The notes beneath the pieces were generated by a model. The model was given only the letters and a program-made list of their open reading frames with translations. It did not search any database and was not told the DNA's origin. From Parus major (taxonomy: Eukaryota > Chordata > Aves > Passeriformes > Paridae): a DNA stretch of 64,000 bases. This document shows positions 40,792 through 52,440 of this stretch, one piece after another (within the stretch, counting starts at the first letter, position 1; the number at the start of each line of letters is the position of its first letter). Both the position numbers and the translations under genes were made by a program. The stretch covers positions 5,501,759 through 5,565,758 of the forward strand of contig NC_031772.1 in NCBI RefSeq assembly GCF_001522545.3. The letters are read 5' to 3'.

Positions 40792-41061
40792 CTGCTGGCG
40801 CCGCTCCGCGCCCTCGGCCGCTCGCTGCGGGCGGCCCCCGGCCGGGGCTCCGGGCGCTGCCGCCGTCCCGTCCCGGCGCGGCGGGGCCGCGGGCTGCGGG
40901 CCGCGGTCGCGGCGGAGTTCGGAGCGCAGCTCCAGGTAACAGCCCAGCGTCAGGACGTGCAGCGCCAGCGACAGCGCGAAGAAGCCGAGGAAGAGCCGCC
41001 AGCTGCCGCCACCGCCGCAGGCGCAGCCGCGGGGAGCCGCCGCCCTGCGCTCCGCGCCCAT
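40792..41061 (-). CDS. EDA: EDA coding exon 1 (ectodysplasin A, N-terminus)
   Basis: This is the first coding exon of ectodysplasin A, a type II membrane TNF-family ligand that signals through EDAR/XEDAR in skin appendage (feather, scale, tooth) placodes. The 90 codons give a short cytoplasmic tail with a Cys/Gly-rich stretch (residues about 12-19), then a transmembrane segment at about residues 22-43 containing [13 protein letters not shown], then [11 protein letters not shown], which is nearly identical to mammalian EDA. The start codon at 41061 has an ideal context (A at -3, G at +4). The exon ends in phase 0 at a CAG/GTGGGT donor (intron starts at 40791), the same phase and alignment position as the mammalian exon 1 junction (…Q). 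It is about 40 codons shorter than the roughly 132-codon mammalian exon; the missing part is the weakly conserved extracellular stalk, which here is Pro/Ala/Gly/Arg-rich. The identification is secure from the membrane segment and from exon 2. The transcription start cannot be placed. Confidence 0.95.
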
Positions 41062-41159
41062 GGTGCGCTCGGGCGGAGCGGCGCGGAGCGGCCCCAGCGC
41101 TGCTGCTCCCGGGGCGCGCCGGGCACCGCGGGCTGCGCGGCCGGGCCGCCAGCGCCCCG

Positions 41160-41290
41160 CCAGGGGGCGGGGCCGAGCCCGGGGGGCGGGGCCGGGCCGC
41201 CAGAGGGGCGGGGCCTGGCGGGGCTCGGCCGGGGCAGCGCCGCCTCAGCGTCCGGGCGGGGGCGGGGCCTGAGAGGGGGAGGGGCCTGGG
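41160..41290. promoter_or_regulatory. EDA: cluster of GC boxes (Sp/KLF-type) upstream of EDA
   Basis: At least five GGGGCGGGGC-type motifs fall within about 130 bp, 100-230 bp upstream of the EDA start codon. Sp/KLF proteins are known to bind such motifs in TATA-less island promoters. The motif is seen directly; binding is inferred. Confidence 0.6.
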
Positions 41291-41319
41291 CAGACCCGGC
41301 GATGCTGCGGGGCGGGGAT

Positions 41320-41327
41320 ATGCAAAT
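41320..41327 (+). promoter_or_regulatory. EDA: octamer motif ATGCAAAT upstream of EDA
   Basis: A perfect ATGCAAAT octamer (POU/Oct factor site) sits 259 bp upstream of the EDA start codon, embedded in otherwise GC-rich sequence between two GGGGCGGG-type stretches. An 8-mer can occur by chance, so function is only inferred. Confidence 0.35.
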
Positions 41328-41372
41328 CAGAAGGGCGGGGTTAGAGCGCGCTGGAGCCACGCCCCGACACGG

Positions 41373-41407
41373 GCCCGATCCCGATCCCGATCCCGATCCC
41401 TGTCCCA

Positions 41408-41448
<41 letters not shown>

Positions 41449-41508
41449 AGTCCCTGTCCCTGTCCCAGTCCCTGTCCCTGTCCCTGTCCCAGTCCCTGTC
41501 CCTGTCCC
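41373..41508. repeat. hexanucleotide repeat (CCCGAT/CCCTGT/CCCAGT)n
   Basis: About 22 tandem 6-bp units, first CCCGAT, then CCCTGT interspersed with CCCAGT, lie immediately upstream of the EDA promoter. A decayed continuation of the same units (CCCAGT, CCCGAT, CCGGTG) occurs at 41578-41672. The repeat creates long false open frames with Ser-Leu/Cys-Pro periodicity. Confidence 0.9.
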
Positions 41509-41937
41509 GGCACGGGCAGGAGCGGTGATGGGTGGGCCCGTGCCCAGTGCGGTGCGGGAGGGCCCGGTCTCTCTTCCGATCCCAGTCCAGTCCTGGTCCC
41601 AGTCCCAGTGCCGGTCAATTTCCCCATCCCGATCCCAATCCCGGTATGGATGGACCCGATCCCGGTGCCGGTGCCCGCAGTCCCTCCAGTCGCTGTTCCA
41701 GGATTCCTGGCTGCAGATACTGGCTGCAGATCCCCGGTAGTGGCAGCGTTGTCACCGCTCTGCCGGGGGACACGGCCGAGCACGGGGTGCCCAGGGCTGT
41801 GGGAGTGTTTTGGGGCAGCTGTCGCTGCCTTCTCCAGCTTTTTAAAGGTTGATTGTCACTGTGGAAGCTTATGGAAGCTGGAAAACAGCCTGGGAAAGTG
41901 TGAACCAGGGAGAGGAGTGGGTTTGGAGAGGGAACCA

Positions 41938-41985
41938 CGGAATCAAATCACACCTGGTTTGGTTTGGAAGGATCTTAAAGCTCAT
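41938..41985 (-). repeat. CR1 LINE stub
   Basis: A short antisense match (GGTTTGGTTTGGAAGGATC, TTAAAGCTCATGG). Confidence 0.6.
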
Positions 41986-42897
41986 GGAGAGGAGTTGGCA
42001 AAGCCTGGGCTGGTTCCATTCGCAGTCAGGGGGTTTAATTGATATCAAGAGGGATAATGTGATGAGTAAGGGGATGTGTGGTGCTCACAGGCTGCCAGGA
42101 AATTTGACTTGAGAAATTAGAAATGTTCTGAACAATCTCGAGAGGTGGCCTGAAGAAAATAGGATTTGATTTGGAAAAGTAAAATGAAAAAAACAAAAAG
42201 CTATTAAATAGGAGGTGTTAACGGCAGCAGAGATGGTGGCACTGCAGAGGAGGATTCCAGCTGGTTTTGGAGGATCACATGATGCAGAGCAGGTCAGCAG
42301 TGCTGCGAGATGTCAGAGCCATGCCCAGATCTCCAGGAAGGGCCAGCACCAAGGGCTGTCACCAGCACATCCCTGAGATGGGTCCTGGCGAGCTCCCCTG
42401 GGTGGGCTCCGAGAGCTGGGTGGTCCCGTGCCAGGTCTGTGCTCCCAGATCCTGGGGGCAGGGTGAGTTTCCCACGAAGCTGTCCCTTCCAGGAGAAACC
42501 CTTCCAAGTCCTGGAACACATTGTCTGAGAATTTGTGGGGTCTTCATCCCACAGATCACAGCCATAAAGGATCCCCTGGTGGCCTTGTCCTGCCTTTGGG
42601 GAGGAGGACGACCTTTGCCAGCCCTTCCTGGCCTTCTTTTCCTGCAGGAAGGTTTTTCTTCCTATAGTCCTGTGTCATAAATATGAAATTCCATTAGAGT
42701 CTCTGTTTTCATTTAAGAAAGAAATGTTTCCCTAATATTTGGGGAGAGCAAAACTGGAAGTGTCAAGCGCTGCCAATCCCAACAACTGAGGAGCAAAAAG
42801 CAAAATAAACACAAATGAACCCTCTGTTCAAAACCCTACAATTATTCTGGGAACATTTATAATTATTTGAGTGCTTAGTGTTGTTTCTGGTTTTCGT

Positions 42898-42980
42898 AGG
42901 ATCGCAGAATATCCTGAATTGGAAGGGACCCACAAGGATCATCAAGACCAACTCCTGCACCACCAAAATCCTGTTTTTCA
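42898..42980 (-). repeat. CR1 LINE stub (second subfamily)
   Basis: Antisense match (CAGAATATCCTGAATTGGAAG, followed by GGACCCACAAGGATCATC). Confidence 0.75.
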
Positions 42981-44414
42981 AGATGAAAATCCCAACTCAA
43001 ATCCTACATGGACCTACCCACACTTGCAGCAGCCTCATCCCATTTTCTAGGGTCACTGAGGTTACTTTGAAGGTGGATTTTAGAGGTCAGCCTGGGGCTG
43101 GGTCAGGGGGAAGATGTGAGCTCTCCATTCCTGCCTTGATCTCATCAGGGATTTAAGCCAAATTGAGAGATTTCTGCCTCCAAGAGCTGAGCAGCATCCC
43201 ACTAATTAAAAAGGAATCCCATGTGATGATGGAATTAAAACATAATTAATAAGTGGGATCCTCACACCCAGACCAGTCGAGCCCCACAGCCCATGGTTGC
43301 AGTTTCTCCAGGATTTTATTTTAATTCCTCTTCTTCCGAGCATTCCTTCCCCTTCCTCTGCCATCCCTGAGAAACTTTGTTACTTGGATGAAGAACCTCA
43401 CAGATTGAAGTTGTTTTTTGTATCCTGCCTGTGCTCCAAGAATCCTGGTCCAGGAGAAGCAGGAGCCAGAGGGTGGGGAAGATGCAGAAGGGATCTCTGA
43501 TGCTTTGGATGGGAAAACAAAGAGCAGTTGAGAGGGTCCTGGGGAGGGTGGGCAGAGGCTGCAGAGGAGGAGAACACACAGAGGACATGTCTGGAATGAC
43601 TTTTTCTCTTGGTTCCCAAACTTGCTGGGTTTTTTCCAGCATCGCCTTCCCACCCCAGCAGGATTTAACCACAGGTGGCAGGAAGCTGCTGTAGCTTAGG
43701 AGATTTCCCTTCCCTTTGGAATGGGCACAACTCTGCAGAGCACAGGGCACTCCCTGGCAGGTCTGAGTGCCCCTCTCCACGTGAATTCCACAGATCAGGG
43801 AATCTTCCAGTGATGTAAAGCAGCTTTGAGCCCATTTCCCATTTACATTTTGGCAGCAGCTGCAATTCCTGCAGCGGCTGCAGAGTTGAGTTTAACATGT
43901 GTGACCTCAAAGCTTTGGAATTCCTGACTTTTGAGGAAAGCCATCCCTTGCTCTCTCAGAGATGTTCTCGACATCATGAGTACAATAAAGTCTCCTAAAA
44001 CCTGAAATCCTGGCACTCCAACAGCACATCCACGGGTGTTTATGAGCCCTTAGGAAGGAGAATCCTGATTTTATGGAGCCTCCATCCAGCGCTGCAATCT
44101 CAATTCCTCTTCCTCAGTGAGATCTAAGATGTTCCATACAATCTGATTTGCTTAAGACTGTTTTTTCAGTCACTGTGAGCTCTGTCTGTGCAGGAAAGGT
44201 AATTATTTGTATCCAACTGCTTCCAAAGGAGCAGGGATTGAGCAATATGTTCATCTTAGAAGAGCAAGATGTACTAGGGAATCACATTCATGGCTTTTTT
44301 CCTAGCTCTGCCAGGGACTCTTCCAAGATTTTCCCTCTCAGGACATCTCAGTGTCTCTGAGCATTCATCTCTCCCTCTCATCTTACTCCATGAATTCTCA
44401 CAATGAGCACTAAG

Positions 44415-44539
44415 TTGCTCAGAGAAGCTGTGACTGCCCCATCCCTGGAAGTGTCCAAGGCCAGGATGGATGGGGCTTGGAGCAAGCTGGGCTAGTGGAA
44501 GGTGTCCCTGCCCATGGCAGGGGCTGGGATGGGCTTTTT

Positions 44540-44540
<1 letters not shown>
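44415..44540 (+). repeat. CR1 LINE fragment
   Basis: Sense CR1 (GGAAGTGTCCAAGGCCAGG, GTGTCCCTGCCCATGGCAGG) that passes into a CAA microsatellite. Confidence 0.9.
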
Positions 44541-44585
<45 letters not shown>

Positions 44586-44586
44586 G
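44541..44586 (+). repeat. (CAA)15 microsatellite
   Basis: Fifteen uninterrupted CAA units follow a truncated CR1 fragment. The apparent poly-Gln and poly-Thr frames over it are artefacts. Confidence 0.95.
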
Positions 44587-45424
44587 CTGTGCTGACTCTT
44601 GCTGGGCTTATTTTCACATTTCCCCCTGCACTGCTGACTTTGAAGGACCAGCAGCACACTGACACCTCATTTTCCTGCATGGAGCAGGTCTTGCTCTGTT
44701 GTGAAGGAGGATGAGGCCTGGCAGCCCCACGATTCCATCCTGGAGCACGCCGGAGGAGGTTTGGCCAAGGAGGCCGAGTTCAGCCTAAACACAACTTCTT
44801 GCAGAGGGGGTGAGGAAGATGCTGCTCTTGGTTCTGTTGTATGTTTATTTATATGTTATTTGGTGATAATGAGAACCAAATGTTCGGGATCTATTCAGTT
44901 CTTAAACTTTTATAGACTCATTGTCTTGATTTTCAACTGTGCAGCCGTCTCCGAGCCCCTGCCTCCCCCGGAATCATGGAAGTGCCGTCGGTGACCAGGC
45001 TCAGCTGTGCTCTTACTCATCCTGGCTGGAACAATGATATTCCACACCACGTTATTCAACCTCCCCGGTGCCTCCTGGCCCCCTCATCCCGACCCCTCGG
45101 CTCCCACATCCCGGGTCAGCGCCGGAGCCGGCCAAGGCATTGTCCTGGGGGTGCCACTTTTGGGCTGTGCTGGTGCCAGGGAAAGAGGATACGATCTGTG
45201 CCTCGAGGAGCAGACGTGATACATGAAAGATGCTCTGCCAGAGAGCCCAGAGCCTGCTCTGCCCCTCGGATCGCTCACCAAAAGGCAGGGAAAAGGAAGG
45301 AGCTGCACCCTGATGCTGAGCCGGAGCAGGGACCACAGAGAAGGGGCTCCTCTCCCTGCCCCTTGGCAAGGATTTCTCCAGCTTTCCTGGTGCCAAGGAT
45401 TTCTCCAGCCTTCCTGGTGCCATG

Positions 45425-45492
45425 GCCTTGTTGGATCCTGGATTGGACTCAATGATCTCTGAGGTATTTTCCAACTTCATTCTGTGCTTTTC
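45425..45492 (+). repeat. CR1 LINE 3' stub
   Basis: Sense match (GATTGGACTCAATGATCTCTG, TTTTCCAACTTCATTCTGTG). Confidence 0.75.
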
Positions 45493-46057
45493 TGGGCCTG
45501 TTTGTCCAGGAACACAGCTCTGGATTTGGGGCTCTTTGGGGAAAAGGACAGAGCCACGCCCTGTCCAGGTGGGACCCCCCCCCAAGCAGACCCTTCCCCA
45601 CCTAAACCATGACTGCTCTCACAGCACAAGGGTTTGCAGCAGCTTTGCCACACCCTGAGAGCCTCTTCCAGTGCCTAAAAAGGCTCCAGGAGACCTAGAA
45701 AGGGATTTAGGACAAGGGATGGAAGGACAGGACACAGGGAATAGATTCCCACTGCCAGAAGTACACGGGATTAGCACCAAATTGTGGGCATGGGAAACTG
45801 GAACCTCAGTGTCAGCACTTGTGTGTTCTCTGGGCAAGGGGGAATTCTGAGAGGAGAGCTCCTGGAAATCCCCTGCCCGAGGTTTGTGGCCAGTGTGTCC
45901 ATTTCAGCCTCTTTGGCTTTTGCTTCTCTCTCGTTAGAAATGTAAATTCTGTGGATAACGATTTGAGCCCAAAGATGCAATTTCTGCATTAAGAGAGACA
46001 AATATAAAGTGACTAAAATCCTTTGCAGATGGAGCAGGGCCACAGTTCCAGCCCCAG

Positions 46058-46325
46058 AAGAGAATCCCAGAATGGTTTGGGTGAGAAGGGACCTTAAAAC
46101 TCATCCCATCCCACCCCCTGCCATGGGCAGGGACACCTTCCCCTATCCCAGGTTGCTCCAAGCCCCTTCCAACCTGGCCTTGGGCACTTCCAGGGATCCA
46201 GGGGCAGCCACAGCTTCTCTGTGCACCCTGTGCCAGGGAAGAATTTCTTCCCAAAATTACCTCTAACTCTGCCCTCTGTCAGGTTGAAGCCATTCCCCCT
46301 TTTCCTGTCACTCCAGGCCCTTTTC
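46058..46325 (-). repeat. CR1 LINE fragment
   Basis: Antisense CR1 of about 270 bp (CCCAGAATGGTTTGGGTGAG, CCTGCCATGGGCAGGGACAC). Confidence 0.92.
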
Positions 46326-47879
46326 CAAAGCCCAGTTCTGGCCTAAACTCAAACTTTCAAGCATTTCGGGTAAGACAGGGCAAGTCCAGCATTAAGAACC
46401 GAAGCCCTGGCTTCAAAAAGGGTAAATCCAAGGAATTCATATCAAAGCAGGAGCAGTCATAAGGAGAACATCTGGAAGTGTCTTTTTCTGCTCACAGTGA
46501 TTGGAAACTGCACGCCCAGGCCCTGATCCAGCTACAGGACCCCACATCCGGGGCTTAGTTTCCAGGTGACCCGGGATTTCAGCGATTTCCAGCCTTGGGA
46601 TTGTTAATGTGAGATGACAGCAATAACCAGGGAAGGAAAACCCCACGTGTTTGTTCTTCCCAGCGTGCCAGCACTTGTGGATTTAAGTGAGGAGAAAGAT
46701 CACAAGGCTCAGACAGAATATCCTCCAGAACACAGCCCTAAAGCAGCAATTTCCTCTGCGGAGCCCATGTGAGATCAAGGCAGGATAAAGCACTCCATGT
46801 GAGCCTGGCTGAGGGGATTTGGGAAGGGGCAGGAGCCATTTGTTGGGGATGGAATAGTAAAGATTAAATTGGGTGTTACAGAGGGACCTTTCCAGAGGGA
46901 ACAGCTCCAGCTCCGAGTGCCATTTGCCTTCATCTCTTCTCCACGAGGAGACTCCTGGCTTTGGGAATGCAGCATTCCTAAGCTAAACCTGCTGATGGGA
47001 ACATGTGCATTTCATCTCAGAATGAATAAAAAAATGATTGAGAAATAGCAAACCCTGTAATTTTGGTGAAGAATAATTCCCGTGCGATTGGAGGCAGCGC
47101 GCTCTCGGATGGAAGGGCCGATTCCTCCGGATCAATGGGATGGGAACATCTGCTTTATCTCACCGAGATCTGAAGAGGTAAGAGCTGACAGCTCTTTGTG
47201 GGAATCTTTGCTATCTCATTGTATATCTAAATTACATTTATTGATGTCCAACGTTGATGTTTCGGGTAATTCTCGTGGATCTCACAACCTTCTGTTTCAA
47301 ATTCACAGTCTTCCACCACTCAAGCTATTATTATTTTTACCAGTCCCAAGGGTGTGCTGGAGTCTCTTTGGTACAAATTAGAAAGGCTTTTATGAAAAAC
47401 TCACAGTTTATGGAACAGAGGTTCCCGTTGGCTTCCTGACCTCGAGGTAGTGACAGCTCCCACCGGAGCCTCACCCACAGCAGGGGTTTTAGCACCGTTC
47501 CCAACGCGGCTCGGGAGCTGACACGGGGTGAGGAACAGCAGTAATGTCCCCCAAGAGGGACAAAAAAGCCAAATGTTGACAAGTTTATGAGTACAAACAT
47601 GTCAGGGGATCTCCTGGCAGCGAGGCTTTGCTCCAAGCCTGTGCTGGGTTTACCTGGGGCTGGTTTTTCACCTGGGCTGGGCTCTGAGCTGTGGGAGAAT
47701 GGATTTGGGGGAGACACAACCCATTCAGCAAGGCACAAGAGTGGGATAGAAATGACCCAAAGATCCCAACCCAATTAACTCTATTAAAAAAAAAACCAAA
47801 CTCAATGAGTTTTGGAGAAAAGATCAAGCAACACAGCTGAGGGAGAGAAGAGGGTGGTAGGAAGATGCTGAAGGAAGGA

Positions 47880-48140
47880 GAGTCACAGAATCCCAGGATT
47901 TCCTGAGCTGGAAGGGACCCACAGGATCATCCAATCCAAGCCCTGGCCCTGCACAGACACCCCAAACATCCCACCCTGTGCCTGGGAGCGGTGTCCAAGC
48001 CCTCCTGGAGCTCTGGCAGCCTCGGGGCTGTGCCCATTCCCTGGGAACCTGTTCAGTGCCTGACACCCTCTGGGGGAAGATCCTTTCCCTAAAATCCAAC
48101 CTGAACCTGCCCTGACAGCTCCAGCCATTCCCTGGGTCCT
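47880..48140 (-). repeat. CR1 LINE fragment (second subfamily)
   Basis: Antisense copy (AGCTGGAAGGGACCCACAGG, CTCTGGCAGCCTCGGGGCTG, AAAATCCAACCTGAACCTGC), the same subfamily as 26570-26800. Confidence 0.9.
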
Positions 48141-49964
48141 GTCCCTGGTCACAGACAACAGAAATCAGAGCTGAATGAAGCTCCAAGCACCCTTGGAAAG
48201 GTGACAGTGTGAAGGGTAAGCAGGAAACCAGAGGGAGGAGGGGGCAGCAAACCCAATCCTGCCCAGCTCTTTCCCATCAAGGGCTTCTCCTCACTTAAAT
48301 TAAAGCTGAATTAATAAAAATATGGAGTTTTCAGTGGGGAAAACACATCAGTAAAACCTTGATCTTCCTCAGGTACCAAAAGAGATCCAAGGCCATGATC
48401 CAAAGGAGAAACCAGGAAAAGCAGAACAAGGGAGAAAGAAATCACCCAGTAAAACCCATCTGGTTCACAGCACCCATGGAAATCCACACAAACCCACCTT
48501 CCACAGCCCCTCCAGGCTCTGCTGGGGCAAAGGGGGCTGGAATGAAAAATTAATTGTAAGCTGTTACTTAACACAGATTTTGAGACAAAAAGAAGAGAAC
48601 AAAGGAGTCCTTCAGGCAAAAAATGTGGAAAATGACGATCATTAATAACGTCAACTCCTCACTCCAGGATTTTCATCAGTTGGCTGAGGTGGCATCACAT
48701 TGTCAAGTCACAAAAACCATAAACACACCCAAAAAAACCTGACTGATCCCAGAAAAATAAATGTAGGACTCACCAGCATCAGGAGCTCCAGTTGGACTGT
48801 GTCCAGAATGTCAAGACTTGGAAAGGCCTAAAATCATCCTGGAGTTTCCTGGTAGGTGGAAAACACCCTGAAACTGCATTCCTGACAGGAGGAATCTTCT
48901 CTTCAGAATTCTTAATCTCCCATGGTCAAGTGCTGATGTGAAAAACAGGGATCTCAAGCACATTTTTAGAGCCCTGTTTCTGAATTTCCATAAATCCCAA
49001 GTTCTCCTCAGCTCAGGGAGGATGGAGAAGCTGCAGGAGGTCTGAAATTGTTCAGAAATACACATTTGAAAATGATCCTTTTTCCTTTTTGATAACCCAG
49101 AAAGCAGGAGCTGGTGTGCCATCTATTAAACTATAAACAAAGACATAAAAGAGGAATTCCTAATCCACATCCAGAAGGGCTGGGGTTCAAAATCCAGACC
49201 CCACCCAGGATTTCAGCATCTGGAGAGTCCCATCTCACACCTCAAAACATTCCCAGGCCTGGACTTTGATTTGGGTCTGCTGCCCTTTCTGCCTTTTTCT
49301 CCGAGGTTCAGCATTTTCCAGGCTCTTTCCAGCAGAATTCTTTCCATGCTGCCCATCACAGTTTTTATGGAGTCACGAGGCAAATTTACAGCTGAGAAAC
49401 TTCTCCCTGGCCCCACGCTGCCTCCCAGCTTTGATGTGCACAGCCCTATAGCCATGAAAACTCACATCCACTTAACTCAAATCCCTGCTAATCAAATCCT
49501 TGGGAAGCAGCACGTTCCTGGGTGGATTTGCAGCTGCTGCAGCAGCTTGGGCACCATGTGGCCACCAAAACCCTTCCCTAGGAGCTCAGGAGTGGCCAGC
49601 ACTGCGCCCCAGGCACCCAGGAGGTTGGTGGGAATGAGAGATGGCACCAGGATTGTCAGGACACGTCCTGCCAGCAGCATTCCCGAAGGAGAACATCCCA
49701 AACACACTACTGAAAAGGTTAACACTGCATCCCAACACTGCTCACCACCCCAGGCCCTTGCAGGACCCTAAATGTAGTTCCTAAAGCCCAGCTGGGACCC
49801 AGAGCTCTCAGACTGGGGCAGTTTAGGGCACACTCAGGAGTCACTCTGGGCTGCTGTAATTGCCTGCAGCAGGACAACCTGGGGCACCTGAGGCTCCCTG
49901 GGGACAGGCTCCAGTGGGTGCTTTCCTGTCTGGGGAGCCAAACACCTCTTCCATCCCCTCTGGA

Positions 49965-50310
49965 CAACCTCTGCCACCCTCACAGCCTGGAATTCCTTCC
50001 CAATATCCCATCTAACCCTGCCTCTGGCAGCGTGAAGCCATTCCCCCTTGTCCTGTCTCTTGATCCCTTGTCCCAAGTCTCTCTCCAGCTTTCCTGGAGC
50101 CCCTTTAGATCTCTGAGATCTCTCTGGAGCCTCTTCTTCTCCAGGTGAGCACCCCCAGCTCTCCCAGCCTGGCTCCAGAGGGGCTCCAGCCCTTGGAGCA
50201 GCTCCGTGGCCTCCTCTGGACTCTCAGAGCAGCTCCAGGTCCTTCTGATTTTGGGGTTCCAGAGTTCGAGGCAGCTCTGCTGGTGGGGTTTCACCTGAGC
50301 AGAGGGACAG
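49965..50310 (-). repeat. CR1 LINE fragment
   Basis: Antisense internal CR1 (CCTTCCCAATATCCCATCTAA, CCATTCCCCCTTGTCCTGTC, GGCCTCCTCTGGACTCTCAG). The 3' end is missing. Confidence 0.85.
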
Positions 50311-51059
50311 AATCCCCCCTTCCTGCTGCCCACGCTGGGGAAGTGCTGAGTGATGAGATGCCCTTCATCATCACCCCCACCCCTCTCACTGTGACCCCCC
50401 AGGCCCCAAAATCCCCCATCCTGCACCCCCCACTCTGTGCCTTGGCTCTCCAGCAGAGCTGGTGCCTCCCCCATTTGCCTCCTGCACCAATCTGGTTTTT
50501 TGAAACATTTATTTCCATCCCCAAGCAATTTCTTCCCCTTTTCCTGCTATTCTTTCCAAACAGAGGTTTCCAGCTCAGGATGGGGATGGCCACAGTGGAA
50601 CTCCAGAGCTTTATCCCGTGGCCTTTCCCAGCCTGGCACGCAGCGCTCAATTTGGAGCGCGGTGTCCTCGCTCTGTTCCATGCCGAGCTCTGTTGTCCAG
50701 AGGAATTAATTCCAGATTATGTGTGGGTGTGGACTTCAGCTGGGCAAAATTTGGATACCCTGGTTGAGTCATTATTGTCTGATGAATCTCTTGGTGACAG
50801 CCTTCGCCCCTATTGTTCTGAGGTGAGCCCCGTGGCAAGAAATGTGAAAGCAAGAAACAAAAGAATATAAAGAAAGGTTACGAAATCAAATTCAGTTAAG
50901 GCAGGGTTATTGTCCCTCCATCCTGCCTCTCTGGCCTCCAGTTGGGATTGGATTTGGCAGAAAAACAACCCCCATGGGACAGTGGCTGGGGTTTAGAGCA
51001 GGTTCTGGGGGGAACCCATCCCCGTGGGACCCTGGTGGCCCCAATGAACAGCAGAGACA

Positions 51060-51560
51060 GGGAGGAGGAGTTATCATCAATTCTTAACATTTTATTTCTT
51101 TACTGGGTTAAACAAGGAGCAGAGAAAACCTCGGCCCCAAAATACAACAGAACTGAAAGCATTACAGGTACAGAGACTATTGAACACAGAGAGTAGTAGG
51201 ATAATATTTTAATACAACTGAATTATAGCATGGGATTGTGTTTTTGTTGGGTTTTTTTTGTTTGTTTTTTGTCAAACCAGTTTGGAAAATAAATGTAATA
51301 GGAACTAGTGCAAAAAAGTTCTAAACATGAAGCACAGTGTATAAAATGGCATAAGAAAACTGTCCCCTCGAGGACACAGTCACTTTCTTATGACAGAAGG
51401 GAGAAAGAGAAACAGAAGGGGGGTGGGAACAGAGGGAGGGTCCAGGAGGCGGAGGAGGAAAAGCTGGAAAGAAAGAGAAACCGGGCCGGGGGATTAGAAA
51501 GGATACTTTGAGTTCAGCAATGTTGGTTTGTGTTTCACCACCACGCACTGTTAAAGGACC
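51060..51560 (-). other. 3'-UTR-like patch with poly(A) signal
   Basis: On the minus strand the sequence is U-rich and low in CpG, with AATAAA near 51090 preceded by several hundred bases free of CR1. It could be a distal end of a NALF2 transcript (8.7 kb from the stop) or an unrelated non-coding RNA; neither is shown. Confidence 0.25.
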
Positions 51561-52239
51561 TCGTTGGGGTCAGGCCGAGCTCTGTCACCACCCATGGCAC
51601 AAGCACTTGAGAAGGGTTCGGGCACCAGCAGCACTGCAGGGGTCGGGTCCCACAGGTCCCCCTGAGGTCCCCACAGGTCCCCCCAAGGCCCTGAGACACC
51701 CAGCACAAGGCAGGGAGCCCCAGCTCAAGACACGCTCCAGGGGGAGAAGGGCACGAGGGGCTGGGGTCTCCTCCTGCTCTCCCTTCCCACATCCCTCCTG
51801 AACACGGCGTTGGCTCCCTCAAGGACCAGCACACAGAATTTGTCCCCAATTTCCACCCCGTGGTCAGACAGGAGCATCTCCCTTTTGAAGGCATCCTGAG
51901 GCTGTGTCCGAACAGGAGGTTCGGAGGAGCTGGAATCAGTTTGGGTTGGAACAGAAAACCAAACCAAACCTCCACAGAGGCATGGCTGGGCTCCCCAGGA
52001 ATTCCTCCCATCTCTTGATTCCCACGGGGGAGGTGTCCCTGCACTCCCAAGGTGTTATCCCGACCTGCTCAGCCAGGATTCGCTCCAGCCTGTTCCCACC
52101 ACGGAGCCACCCATCCTCCTGCCCTGGAGAAACTGGCTGGATGCTATTTTAGGGAGAGCTGGTTGGAATTCCTTACAAATTGCTATTCTCTCCCAATCCG
52201 CTGCTGCCCGTTCCAACTGTGCGAGCAGAAAAAGTGTGA

Positions 52240-52440
52240 TTGGTATTTTTTAATATTTTTTTTTTTGCCTCATCTTCTTTTTGGAAAATGAAAGGTTTTG
52301 TGGGAAAGGGCTGTTCTGGATGCATTTCTCAATTTGCAAAAAAAAAATAAAAAAATAATAAAAAAAAAGAAAAAAAAATTGGTCCTAATGATCAATCTGG
52401 CTTGTTTTGACAAGTTTCAAAATTAAAAAAAATCACTGTC
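52240..52440. repeat. A/T-rich low-complexity region
   Basis: Several poly(T) and poly(A) runs, including an A-rich stretch with scattered T and G at about 52338-52379. No element is recognised. Confidence 0.7.

Larger units (their letters stand above)
39660..41380. promoter_or_regulatory. EDA: CpG island spanning EDA promoter, exon 1 and start of intron 1
   Basis: From about 39660 to 41380 the sequence becomes very GC-rich with CpG dinucleotides at high density, unlike the flanking DNA. It covers the EDA start codon (41061), all of exon 1 and about 1.1 kb of intron 1. A run of GGGA units lies at 40341-40365. No TATA box is obvious upstream of the start codon. This is a typical housekeeping/developmental island promoter. 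Open reading frames inside it on both strands come from the lack of AT-rich stops and are not genes. Confidence 0.85.

Noticed and set aside
40624..41061. Reading the EDA exon 1 frame on past 40792 to a stop at 40624
   Set aside because: A consensus donor at 40791 in the conserved phase, together with exon 2 at 4969-5074, shows that the frame is spliced there.
40426..42042. 538-codon plus-strand open frame over the EDA promoter
   Set aside because: It arises from stop-poor CpG-island DNA and the 6-bp CCCTGT array, and runs antisense to EDA exon 1. There is no homology or codon structure.
44502..44714. Poly-glutamine protein
   Set aside because: Translation of a CAA microsatellite at the end of a CR1 fragment.
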